A DNA stretch of 9,189 nucleotides from Geoglobus sp. (GTDB taxonomy: Archaea; Halobacteriota; Archaeoglobi; Archaeoglobales; Archaeoglobaceae): positions 14,082 to 23,270 of the forward strand of contig JALURI010000194.1 in NCBI GenBank assembly GCA_027016965.1, in the 5' to 3' direction. The notes below the pieces were generated by a model. It made no database searches and was not told the origin of the DNA. It saw only the letters and a list, made by a program, of their open reading frames with translations. Shown in pieces: positions 1-6,031 of the stretch (within the stretch, counting starts at the first letter, position 1; the number at the start of each line of letters is the position of its first letter). The translations under genes and the position numbers were made by a program.

Positions 1-366
1 ATACCTGCTCAGCAGTTTTTTGATGTCATAGAGAATCGCTCCAGCCTCAGCAAAGACCACCATATCATCAGGGAAAATCTCAACTCTGTCCATTTTTTTC
101 ATGTCAATAACAACCGCATCTCTTGGCACAGCTCCTCCAGATGTTCCGCTTCCACCACCTCTGGGCACTACAGGCACAGAATATTCGTTTGCAAGCTTGA
201 GAATTTCTGAGATTTCGTTTTCGTTTTCTGGTCTGACAACAGCTGTCGTTCTGCCAAAAAAAGGACTTGCGTCTGTTGAATAAACCTCAGTAACCTTCGA
301 ATTGTGTATTATATCACCGTCTCCAACAACATCCCTGACTTTTTTGATGAACTTTTCAGGAACCAC
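1..366 (-). CDS. FAD-linked oxidase, D-lactate dehydrogenase/glycolate oxidase (GlcD) type, 3' part missing
   Basis: This is the N-terminal 122 residues of a flavoprotein that runs off the left edge. The visible part is the start of a PP-loop FAD-binding domain: a helical lead-in with TEVYSTDASPFFGR (about residues 26-39), the linker TTAVVRPENENEISEILKLA, then the FAD-pyrophosphate loop PVVPRGGGSGTSGGAVP (about 65-81). The family oxidises 2-hydroxy acids such as D-lactate or glycolate and passes electrons to quinone or a partner Fe-S protein; lactate use is known in Archaeoglobus. The exact substrate cannot be read from this fragment. No ATG lies in frame before the conserved region. I chose GTG at 366 because a TATA-like element sits about 26 bases upstream and the lead-in then has normal family length. 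TTG at 384 is the alternative. It lies 73 bases downstream of tfb and appears to have its own promoter. Confidence 0.82.
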   Translation of the reverse strand, partial: MVPEKFIKKVRDVVGDGDIIHNSKVTEVYSTDASPFFGRTTAVVRPENENEISEILKLANEYSVPVVPRGGGSGTSGGAVPRDAVVIDMKKMDRVEIFPDDMVVFAEAGAILYDIKKLLSRY

Positions 367-386
367 AAGATATGGTGATGCCAAGA

Positions 387-401
387 ACTTATATTTTTTC
401 C
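387..401 (-). promoter_or_regulatory. TATA/BRE-like promoter of the FAD-linked oxidase gene
   Basis: Read on the minus strand, GGGAAAAAATATAAG combines a purine-rich BRE-like stretch with a TATA-like AAATATAA. Its centre is about 26 bases from the GTG at 366, which would give a leaderless transcript. A second AT-rich box (TTATAATT, about 409-416) sits the same distance from the alternative TTG at 384, so the start remains ambiguous. The assignment rests on spacing and composition only. Confidence 0.45.
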
Positions 402-439
402 CAGAAAAATTATAATAATTAATAGTTAAATTATTCCGC

Positions 440-1429
440 TTACAGAATTATCTCAATCCCAAGCCTTTCGGCAAGTTCCTTGTAGCGGTTTCTTATTGTA
501 ACCTCTGTAACTCCTGCTACCTCAGCAACCTCTCTCTGGGTTCTTCTCTCACCGCTGAGAATAGAGGCTATATATATTGCAGCTGCAGCAACTCCTGTTG
601 GTCCCCTTCCGCTTGTTAGCTCTTTCTCCTCTGCCTTTTTTATAATCTCTATCGCCTTCTTCTGCACCTCTCCACTCAGTCCAAGAGCGGTGCAGAATCT
701 CGGAATGTAGTCTGCGGGGCTTGTTGGCATCAGCTTCAAACCAAGTTCTCTTGCGATGAATCTGTATGTCCTGCCAACCTCCTTTCTGTCAACTCTTGAA
801 TATGTTGCTATTTCGTCCAAGGTTCTTGGTACACCAGCCTGCCTGCATGCAGCATAAAGTGCTGCTGCAACAACACCCTCAATGCTTCTCCCCCTCACAA
901 GATTCTTCTCAACAGATTTTCTGTAAATTACAGATGCAATTTCTCTAACACTTTTCGGCAAACCGAGAGCTGAGGCAAGCCTGTCAAGCTCAGAAAGAGC
1001 AAAGGCGAGATTTCTTTCAGTTGCGTTGCTTATTCTTATTCTTCTCTGCCACTTTCTCAGTCTGAAAAGCTGTGCCCTGTTTCTGACAGATATTGTTTTG
1101 CCGTAATAATCTTTGTTCCCCCAGTCGATGATTGTCGATAAGCCTTTATCATGGATTGTGTAGGTTATTGGGGCTCCAACTCTCGCTCTTTTCTCTTTCT
1201 GCTCACTGTCAAATGCCCTCCATTCGGGACCGCTATCTATGTAGGTTTCCTCAATAACAAGCCCGCAATCCTGACACATGAACTCTCCTCTTCTGTAGTC
1301 CCTGATTAGTCTTGGACTTCCACATTCAGGACAGACTTCAATTGCCTCTTCTCTTTCTATTTCCTTTCTTTCTATTTCCTTTTCTCTCTCCCTTCTTTCT
1401 ATTTCCCTTATTCTTTCTACCTCTACCAT
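440..1429 (-). CDS. tfb: Transcription initiation factor B (TFB/TFIIB)
   Basis: TFB is the archaeal general transcription factor that binds the TBP-TATA complex, contacts the BRE and recruits RNA polymerase. The 329-residue product has a zinc ribbon with C33, C36, C52 and C55 (CPEC...CQDC), a B-finger/linker region with GPEWRAFD (about 67-74), then two cyclin-like repeats (about 135-230 and 235-325). The second contains the helix-turn-helix [20 protein letters not shown] used for BRE contact. About 31 charged residues rich in Glu, Arg and Lys precede the ribbon. The ATG at 1429 is the only ATG, GTG or TTG codon in frame before the ribbon, and a Shine-Dalgarno-like GGTGGTGA lies at 1433-1440. 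The start lies inside gar1, giving a 92-base same-strand overlap, so the two genes are probably cotranscribed. Identity is secure; use of the full N-terminal extension is inferred. Confidence 0.97.
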   Translation of the reverse strand: MVEVERIREIERREREKEIERKEIEREEAIEVCPECGSPRLIRDYRRGEFMCQDCGLVIEETYIDSGPEWRAFDSEQKEKRARVGAPITYTIHDKGLSTIIDWGNKDYYGKTISVRNRAQLFRLRKWQRRIRISNATERNLAFALSELDRLASALGLPKSVREIASVIYRKSVEKNLVRGRSIEGVVAAALYAACRQAGVPRTLDEIATYSRVDRKEVGRTYRFIARELGLKLMPTSPADYIPRFCTALGLSGEVQKKAIEIIKKAEEKELTSGRGPTGVAAAAIYIASILSGERRTQREVAEVAGVTEVTIRNRYKELAERLGIEIIL

Positions 1430-1658
1430 CCTTCACCACCACGAACAGATTATCCTCATCTGGAACTGATCTCTTATAAGGTCTGACAACAACATAAGGA
1501 TAGCTTACACTACCTATTATGTCATAAACAAACCCGATCTTCTCCATTTTTCTGTTAAATACTTCCTGACCAATTGAGGGTAAATTTTTAGGATCTGCAG
1601 AAACAATAATATTGCCTGTCTTTGAAAGATGCATAACACTTCCAATTTTTTTTAGCAC
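1338..1658 (-). CDS. gar1: H/ACA ribonucleoprotein subunit Gar1, with basic C-terminal tail
   Basis: Gar1 is a small beta-barrel protein of the H/ACA RNP that works with Cbf5, Nop10 and L7Ae in RNA-guided pseudouridylation of rRNA. The 106-residue product has the archaeal core in residues 1-78: [18 protein letters not shown] at the start, then [20 protein letters not shown], matching the family's central V-x-D-x-x-G-x-V-x-x-P-Y pattern. Residues 79-106 form an added tail of [12 protein letters not shown] type, very rich in Lys, Arg, Gly and Asn, that many archaeal Gar1 proteins lack. The start is GTG at 1658: it keeps the conserved first strand, and a TATA box lies about 27 bases upstream, implying a leaderless mRNA. 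An internal ATG at 1634 would delete conserved residues. The last 92 bases overlap tfb in another frame. gar1-tfb adjacency is, as I recall, common in Euryarchaeota. Confidence 0.92.
   Translation of the reverse strand: MLKKIGSVMHLSKTGNIIVSADPKNLPSIGQEVFNRKMEKIGFVYDIIGSVSYPYVVVRPYKRSVPDEDNLFVVVKDGRGRKNKGNRKKGERKGNRKKGNRKRRGN
1351..1409 (-). repeat. Purine-rich imperfect tandem repeat (15-base unit) in the gar1/tfb overlap
   Basis: On the minus strand the unit GGAAATAGAAAGAAR recurs, with the core GGAAATAGAAA at 1354-1364, 1369-1379 and 1396-1406. Offsets are 15 and 27 bases; the latter is one full unit plus a shortened 12-base unit. The repeat is read as GNRKK/GERK units in gar1 and as EIER-type units in tfb. 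Because one unit is shortened by a whole codon, both frames stay open. Confidence 0.85.
1433..1440 (-). promoter_or_regulatory. Shine-Dalgarno-like site for tfb inside gar1
   Basis: GGTGGTGA on the minus strand matches the archaeal anti-Shine-Dalgarno complement GGAGGTGA with one mismatch and ends three bases before the ATG at 1429. It lies in the gar1 coding sequence (codons for VVVKD). It supports internal initiation of tfb on a gar1-tfb mRNA. Confidence 0.55.
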
Positions 1659-1680
1659 AGCACTAACCTTACATAAATCA

Positions 1681-1697
1681 ATATATAAATTTTTCGA
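1681..1697 (-). promoter_or_regulatory. BRE/TATA promoter of gar1-tfb
   Basis: The minus strand reads TTCGAAAAATTTATATAT. The purine-rich BRE-like CGAAAA is followed by a near-consensus TTTATATA box at 1682-1689. The box centre is about 27 bases upstream of the gar1 GTG at 1658, the distance expected for transcription starting at or next to the start codon. This is the best-looking promoter in the window. Confidence 0.65.
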
Positions 1698-1740
1698 AAG
1701 TGTTATATTTAAATAGCAGTTTGAGAATAAATAGTTTTGG

Positions 1741-1774
1741 GACGGTTCGCATCTCGAATATCGGGCTTACCGTC
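1741..1774. other. Hairpin at the radical SAM stop codon, possible terminator or small structured RNA
   Basis: A perfect 6-base inverted repeat, GACGGT (1741-1746) and ACCGTC (1769-1774), encloses an inner stem CTCGA-ATA-TCGGG (one G-U pair when read as plus-strand RNA). On the minus strand the hairpin begins at the radical SAM stop codon and is followed by CCCAAAACTATTTATTCTC, so it could help end or protect that transcript. On the plus strand a palindromic TATA-like TATTTAAATA (1706-1715) lies about 28 bases before the hairpin, so a short plus-strand RNA is also possible. No box C/D or ACA motif was found. Confidence 0.4.
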
Positions 1775-3371
1775 AGGAATCCGGGAGGGTCAGGTACTTC
1801 CCCAGTATTTTCGCCTTTTCCCCACCTGTTATCCTTTCAATTTCTCCTGCATTTTTAAATGGTCTTTTTGCAGCGATGGCTGAAGCTGTTGATCTTCCTA
1901 TGCCAGGGATGTGCATGAGCTGGTTAAGTGATGCACCGTTAATGTCCACTCTTGGCAAAGCGGTTACACTCCTTTTTCCATAATCAACAACCCTTGCATC
2001 AACAAATGTGTTTCTCTCAAACTCACCAGCGATGCCAACAAGAATGGGATATGTGGCAAGCTGTCTTGCAAAACTTATTCTTCCACTTCTCATTTCTACT
2101 CTCAGATCTCTCAGCAATCTCCCCTTTGGCAGAATTTTTTCCAGCATCCTTCTGTCAAAATCCTTTCTTATTTTCTCTTTGAAGAGTTTAAAGTATCTCT
2201 TGTGTCTTCTTACATTTTTTTCACCTATCTCTGCCATTGGTGTAAAATCAAAGACCTTGACCTGCCTCAAATTCACCCTTCTCACAAGCAGATCTTTTAC
2301 AAGGATCTCCATCAGAAAATCGTAGTTTTTCTCAAACGTCTCCTTTGTCTCTCCCTTAAGCCCAAAAACGAAATTTATGCCGGGGAGAAAGTAAGGAAGA
2401 CCGTTAAAACCAGCAGATCTGCCATATCTGTTTATCATTTCTATGGCAAACATGACCTCATCTGGGTGTGCAAGCAGATTGTTTTTCTCAATCACCTTCT
2501 CATCTGCACTCTCCATTCCAAAGGCTGCTGTGTTTCCGGGGGTCTGATAGCACACGATGGTCTTTATGATCTCTTTGCTCTCTTCCGGATATTCAGCTAT
2601 GGTTTTCGGATTGACATTGTCAAGATGAAGTGTCTTTATTTTCGGGCACTCCTTCCATATTGCCCTGTGAAATGATTTCATGAAATCAGGGTCTGGTTTT
2701 GGGTATTCTTTGCTGAAATCTGCCATATAGGTGAAAAAATCAGTCTGGTTTCCGAGCCTGAAGTGCCTGATCTCATTGCTGTAAAGGGCTTTTATTTCAT
2801 TGATTACAGCTTTTGGATCTCTCATTGATACCCTGTGTACTCTTTCTATGCAGAAGCTGCATTTTTTCCAGTAGCATCCCTTGTATGTTTCTATCTCACA
2901 GATCACATTCGGAAAGTCGGGATGCTCTCTCACAACTCTCGCTCCAAGAACTGCAAATTCATTGACAAAGTCTCTGCGGGAATCCTTCACCTCACCACCA
3001 AGATACCTGTAAAGCCTGTGCTCGAATGGAAATGGTATCACCGTGTAGCCATCTATTTCATCCCTGAGTTCCAGTGTTAACGGACCGACCAGAATCTTCT
3101 CCTTATCTGGATAAATGGAAAAAAGTTCCCTGAGAGATAAAGGCTTTCCGCCCAGGTATTTCCCAGGAACAGCAATTCCAGCTATTACTATTATCTTTTC
3201 TGCTTTTTGAAAGACATCTGGATTTCTTCTGTACTCATCGGCGGTGGTGTACCTCCACCTCAATCCAAGTTTCTCAAGCATTCCTGCAATGTATCTTGGA
3301 TATGGGGCTATGTAGGGCGGAACACCAAGACATGATGGCTCATCAACATAACCATCAAGAATCCCTATCAT
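1773..3371 (-). CDS. Radical SAM Fe-S protein with C-terminal helix-hairpin-helix domain (COG1031-like)
   Basis: This 532-residue protein is probably an uncharacterised radical SAM enzyme of the archaeal COG1031 type. Residues 1-150 form an alpha/beta N-terminal domain. The cluster-binding segment ICEIETYKGCYWKKCSFC places C166, C171 and C174 as CX4CX2C rather than the classic CX3CX2C; C158 is nearby. The radical SAM barrel continues through TLHLDNVNP, AAFGMESADEKVIEKNN and INFVFGLKGETKETF (about 245-350). The C-terminal 60 residues carry a helix-hairpin-helix, LMHIPGIGRSTASAIAAKRP (about 484-504), a motif typical of nucleic-acid contact. That suggests, without proving, an RNA or DNA substrate. 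The ATG at 3371 overlaps the upstream pyrophosphorylase stop as ATGA and has a purine-rich GAGGGGAG at 3373-3380. The substrate is unknown. Confidence 0.85.
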   Translation of the reverse strand: MIGILDGYVDEPSCLGVPPYIAPYPRYIAGMLEKLGLRWRYTTADEYRRNPDVFQKAEKIIVIAGIAVPGKYLGGKPLSLRELFSIYPDKEKILVGPLTLELRDEIDGYTVIPFPFEHRLYRYLGGEVKDSRRDFVNEFAVLGARVVREHPDFPNVICEIETYKGCYWKKCSFCIERVHRVSMRDPKAVINEIKALYSNEIRHFRLGNQTDFFTYMADFSKEYPKPDPDFMKSFHRAIWKECPKIKTLHLDNVNPKTIAEYPEESKEIIKTIVCYQTPGNTAAFGMESADEKVIEKNNLLAHPDEVMFAIEMINRYGRSAGFNGLPYFLPGINFVFGLKGETKETFEKNYDFLMEILVKDLLVRRVNLRQVKVFDFTPMAEIGEKNVRRHKRYFKLFKEKIRKDFDRRMLEKILPKGRLLRDLRVEMRSGRISFARQLATYPILVGIAGEFERNTFVDARVVDYGKRSVTALPRVDINGASLNQLMHIPGIGRSTASAIAAKRPFKNAGEIERITGGEKAKILGKYLTLPDS

Positions 3372-4366
3372 TCTCCCCTCTGTATCTTTGCATGTCCTCC
3401 AATGATAGAGCCGCTGAGCTCAAGATTTCTTATCTCACAATTCTCATCTATTATGCTTCTCCATATTTTTGCCTTTCTCAATATCACATTTCTGAAAACA
3501 ACAGAGTCACTGACGTCGCTTGCCTCAATCTCACAGTTACGGGCAATGTAAGCATACGGTCCCACAATGCTCCTTCTGCTTATCTTCACATTCTCCTTTA
3601 TGACGACAGGCTCTATTATCTTTGATGTTCTGTCTATTTCAACATCGTCACTCACATCATGGCTCATGTAGATTTTGAGAGCCTCAAGATATGAGTCTGG
3701 ATTTCCAACATCATACCAGTTTCCGTTGCTGAAAACATGACCGTGAACATCTCTCCTCTCAATAAGCCAGGATATGAAGTCTCCGAGGTTATCCTTTTTC
3801 TCCCCTCTAACGTAGTCTGATAGCATATCCTTTGTCTGCCTGTCAAGAGCATAGATTCCAATTCCTGCAAGTGTTGTTTTTGGCTTCTCAGGCTTCTCCT
3901 CAAATGAAACTATCCTATCTCCATCAAGAATTGCAATTCCGTATCTTCTTGCAAGATCAAAATCTCCAACATCATACAACGCGATCAGAGGTGAATGTAT
4001 CTCCCTGTATCTTCTGACAAAATCATCCAAGGGGAATGAGAAAATGTTATCTCCTGCAACAACCAGAACATCGTCATCAAAGGTGCTTGTCACCTCATAT
4101 AGAGCCCTTACGGCTCCGAGCTTTTCTTCCTCCCTTGTTGTATTTTCTATCGCAAGCTCGACCTCCTTGTCGTCAGTCCATTCCTCAAAATCCCTTTTGA
4201 ATCTCAGGTTTGTGGAGACAATTATGTCAAAGCCAAATGGTATGAGCTTTTCGTATATGTAGTCAATGATTGTCTTGCTTCCTAAGGGCAAAAGAGGCTT
4301 GGCTTTTGTTTTTGTTATGGGCCAGAGCCTCGTTGCATAACCGCCAGCCATTATCACTGCTTTCAT
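3368..4366 (-). CDS. Sugar-phosphate nucleotidyltransferase (NDP-sugar pyrophosphorylase) with left-handed beta-helix C-terminus
   Basis: This enzyme family transfers a nucleotide from NTP to a sugar 1-phosphate, making an activated sugar for glycan, S-layer or lipid glycosylation. The 332 residues begin with the nucleotide-binding signature [19 protein letters not shown] (about 6-24), including the conserved Arg and Lys. GDN (105-107) carries the metal-binding Asp, EEKP is at 156-159 and [13 protein letters not shown] at 217-229. GDN resembles RmlA-type glucose-1-phosphate thymidylyltransferases, but base and sugar specificity cannot be assigned. Residues about 250-325 ([37 protein letters not shown]) form hexapeptide-type beta-helix turns, usually used for oligomerisation or regulation. 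I see no clear second acetyltransferase active site. ATG at 4366 gives the exact family N-terminus. The stop overlaps the radical SAM start by 4 bases. Confidence 0.92.
   Translation of the reverse strand: MKAVIMAGGYATRLWPITKTKAKPLLPLGSKTIIDYIYEKLIPFGFDIIVSTNLRFKRDFEEWTDDKEVELAIENTTREEEKLGAVRALYEVTSTFDDDVLVVAGDNIFSFPLDDFVRRYREIHSPLIALYDVGDFDLARRYGIAILDGDRIVSFEEKPEKPKTTLAGIGIYALDRQTKDMLSDYVRGEKKDNLGDFISWLIERRDVHGHVFSNGNWYDVGNPDSYLEALKIYMSHDVSDDVEIDRTSKIIEPVVIKENVKISRRSIVGPYAYIARNCEIEASDVSDSVVFRNVILRKAKIWRSIIDENCEIRNLELSGSIIGGHAKIQRGE
3373..3380 (-). promoter_or_regulatory. Shine-Dalgarno-like site for the radical SAM gene
   Basis: GAGGGGAG on the minus strand lies one base before the ATG at 3371, within the last codons of the pyrophosphorylase gene. 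Together with the ATGA stop/start overlap it supports translational coupling and this start choice. Confidence 0.5.
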
Positions 4367-4385
4367 TGCTCTATGCTTTTCGTAT

Positions 4386-4398
4386 CAAATAAAAAATC
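4386..4398 (-). promoter_or_regulatory. Weak TATA-like element of the pyrophosphorylase-radical SAM unit
   Basis: The minus strand reads GATTTTTTATTTG, with the AT-rich core centred about 27 bases before the ATG at 4366. The match to a TATA consensus is weak. Spacing and the lack of a clear Shine-Dalgarno site suggest a leaderless mRNA divergent from moaC. Confidence 0.35.
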
Positions 4399-4401
4399 TA
4401 T

Positions 4402-4416
4402 CGGAAAATGTATTAA
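4402..4416 (+). promoter_or_regulatory. BRE/TATA-like promoter of moaC
   Basis: CGGAAAATGTATTAA has a purine-rich BRE-like CGGAAAA followed by TGTATTAA at 4409-4416. The centre is about 26 bases before the ATG at 4439, consistent with leaderless transcription starting there. This also argues against the upstream ATG at 4373, which would lie before the promoter. Confidence 0.5.
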
Positions 4417-4438
4417 GGAAATTTTTCAAAGATGTTTC

Positions 4439-4906
4439 ATGTTCACCCACATTGGTAATTCAGGAAAAGCCAGAATGGTTGATGTGACCTCAAAAAGTGA
4501 CATCCTCAGAATTGCTGTGGCTGAGGGATACATTCATCTGAAAAAAGAAACAATAAAGGCAATACAGGAAAACAGGATTGGAAAGGGAAATGTGATCAAT
4601 ACAGCTGTCATAGCAGGAACGATGGCTGTCAAGAAAACATCTGAATTAATTCCAATGTGCCATCCTCTCCAGATTACGGGAGTTGAGATTGATTTTGAGA
4701 TCCTCGATGACAGGATAAGGGTAACATGCCAGGTAAAGTATCTCGGAAAAACAGGCGTGGAGATGGAGGCTTTAACTGGAGTTTCTGTGGCTCTTTTAAC
4801 AGTATGGGACATGGTAAAATCAATGGAGAAGGATGAAATGGGGCAGTATCCTTTCACAAAAATCACTGGCATAAGGGTTGTGGAGAAGATCAAGGAAGAA
4901 AAATAA
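4439..4906 (+). CDS. moaC: Cyclic pyranopterin monophosphate synthase MoaC
   Basis: MoaC acts after MoaA in molybdenum/tungsten cofactor biosynthesis, turning 3',8-cyclo-7,8-dihydro-GTP into cyclic pyranopterin monophosphate. The 155-residue product is close to the E. coli MoaC length (161). It starts with the family lead [15 protein letters not shown], has [14 protein letters not shown] (C74, H75) in the substrate pocket, and [27 protein letters not shown], where D124 and K127 correspond to the catalytic Asp and Lys of the E. coli enzyme. I chose ATG 4439 rather than the in-frame ATG at 4373: the extra 22 residues have no counterpart in the family and would extend past the TATA box. ilvC follows 28 bases later; no other moa gene is in the window. 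Tungsten or molybdenum enzymes are expected in this group. Confidence 0.95.
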   Translation: MFTHIGNSGKARMVDVTSKSDILRIAVAEGYIHLKKETIKAIQENRIGKGNVINTAVIAGTMAVKKTSELIPMCHPLQITGVEIDFEILDDRIRVTCQVKYLGKTGVEMEALTGVSVALLTVWDMVKSMEKDEMGQYPFTKITGIRVVEKIKEEK

Positions 4907-4933
4907 TTTAAATTTTCGATTTCAAAGGTGGAG
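4905..4933 (+). promoter_or_regulatory. ilvC start region: AT-rich box and ribosome binding site
   Basis: Between moaC and ilvC, AATTTAAATT at 4905-4914 lies about 25 bases before the ilvC ATG at 4935 and could be a TATA box. AAAGGTGGAG at 4924-4933 could serve as a Shine-Dalgarno site if ilvC is read from a moaC transcript. Both options fit, so ilvC may have its own promoter as well as read-through. Confidence 0.4.
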
Positions 4934-4934
4934 C

Positions 4935-5939
4935 ATGGCAAGGATATTCTACGATGAGGATGGAAGACTTGAGCTTTTAAAGGACAGGACTGTTGCTGTT
5001 ATTGGCTATGGAAGCCAGGGACATGCTCATGCACTGAATCTGAAGGAGAGTGAAATTGATATTGTTGTTGGGCTTTACGAGGGGAGTAAAAGCTGGAAAA
5101 AAGCTGAAGATGATGGATTAACGGTAAAGACGGTTGATAGAGCTTCAAAAGATGCAGATGTTGTAATGATGCTTATTCCCGACACGGTTCAGCCTGCTGT
5201 GTACAATAAATACATCCATGAAAATCTGGACGAGGGAAATATGCTCATGTTTGCCCATGGCTTCAACATCCACTACAGCCAGATAATTCCTCCAAGCTAT
5301 GTTGATGTGACGATGGTTGCTCCAAAAAGTCCAGGACATATAGTGAGGAGAATGTACGCTGAGGGGAAGGGTGTTCCTGCCTTAGTTGCTGTCCATCAGG
5401 ACTTTACAGGAAAAGCCAAAGACTACGCTCTTGCATATGCAAGGGCAATTGGGTGCACGAGAGCTGGAGTGATAGAAACAACATTTAGAGAGGAGACCGA
5501 GACTGATCTCTTTGGAGAGCAGGTTGATCTCTGCGGGGGAGTATCTGAGCTCATAAAGGCAACGTTTGACGTTCTTGTTGAGGCAGGATATCAGCCTGAG
5601 GTGGCTTACTTTGAGGCTTTACATGAGCTCAAGCTGATAGTTGATCTCGTTTACGAAGGAGGAATATATGCCATGTGGTATTCTGTAAGTGACACGGCAA
5701 AGTATGGAGGAATGACAAGAGGGAGAAGAATAATCAACGGGTCTGTTAGGAATGAGATGAGGAAGATTCTTCAGGAAATCCAGACTGGAGAATTTGCAAG
5801 AGAGTGGATTCTTGAGAACATGGCAGGCAGGCCGAGCTACTCAAAATTGCTTGAAATGGAGAAAAACCATCCAATAGAGAATGTTGGAAGAAAACTGAGA
5901 AAGATGATGCCATGGCTTAAGGGAATTGATATCGAATGA
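4935..5939 (+). CDS. ilvC: Ketol-acid reductoisomerase, class I
   Basis: IlvC converts 2-acetolactate (or 2-aceto-2-hydroxybutyrate) to the 2,3-dihydroxy acid in valine, leucine and isoleucine synthesis, using Mg2+ and NAD(P)H. The 334-residue length is that of the short class I enzyme. The Rossmann loop is [13 protein letters not shown] (about 24-36), and the cofactor-specificity loop is GLYEGSKSW (46-54). H108 lies in FAHGFNIHY. Metal ligands and active-site residues appear as D191 and E195 in [13 protein letters not shown]227 and E231 in [13 protein letters not shown], and S252 in YSVSDTA. ATG 4935 gives the family N-terminus [14 protein letters not shown]; the in-frame ATG at 4878 lies inside moaC and adds 19 residues unlike the family. 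The acetolactate synthase genes that often neighbour ilvC are not in this window. Confidence 0.97.
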   Translation: MARIFYDEDGRLELLKDRTVAVIGYGSQGHAHALNLKESEIDIVVGLYEGSKSWKKAEDDGLTVKTVDRASKDADVVMMLIPDTVQPAVYNKYIHENLDEGNMLMFAHGFNIHYSQIIPPSYVDVTMVAPKSPGHIVRRMYAEGKGVPALVAVHQDFTGKAKDYALAYARAIGCTRAGVIETTFREETETDLFGEQVDLCGGVSELIKATFDVLVEAGYQPEVAYFEALHELKLIVDLVYEGGIYAMWYSVSDTAKYGGMTRGRRIINGSVRNEMRKILQEIQTGEFAREWILENMAGRPSYSKLLEMEKNHPIENVGRKLRKMMPWLKGIDIE

Positions 5940-5963
5940 TTTTATCTAAATTATTTATTTTTC
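5940..5963 (+). terminator. T-rich terminator after ilvC
   Basis: Directly after the ilvC stop the plus strand reads TTTTATCTAAATTATTTATTTTTCC, with T runs of four and five. Archaeal RNA polymerase terminates at such oligo-T tracts without needing a hairpin, and none is evident here. A later CTTTTTGG at 5970-5977 could act as a backup. Confidence 0.5.
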
Positions 5964-5999
5964 CAAGCTCTTTTTGGATTACTTTCATTTCATCAGAAA

Positions 6000-6011
6000 A
6001 CCTTATGTTTA
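6000..6011 (+). promoter_or_regulatory. TATA-like element of rpa-rpap
   Basis: ACCTTATGTTTA, with TTATGTTT centred about 25 bases before the rpa ATG at 6032, follows a purine-rich AGAAAA stretch. The consensus match is modest; the spacing fits a leaderless transcript. No Shine-Dalgarno site is evident before rpa. Confidence 0.35.
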
Positions 6012-6031
6012 TGGCTGCCCATTGAGCACTG

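Noticed and set aside
1741..1760. GGTTCGCATC resembling a tRNA T-arm
   Set aside because: No acceptor, D-arm or anticodon stem can be folded around it; it belongs to the local hairpin.
1952..3080. Several plus-strand open frames opposite the radical SAM gene
   Set aside because: They are low-complexity reverse complements of a clearly conserved gene, with no promoter or family motif.
4373..4438. N-terminal extension of MoaC from an upstream in-frame ATG
   Set aside because: The 22 extra residues do not fit the MoaC family, and the start would lie upstream of the likely TATA box at 4409-4416.
4878..4934. N-terminal extension of IlvC from an ATG inside moaC
   Set aside because: The 19 residues are unlike ketol-acid reductoisomerases, and ATG 4935 has both a ribosome site and a correctly spaced AT-rich box.
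6005..6025. Tiny upstream frame (MFMAAH) before rpa
   Set aside because: It is in frame with rpa but closed by TGA, and it overlaps the probable TATA element, so it is unlikely to be transcribed or translated.
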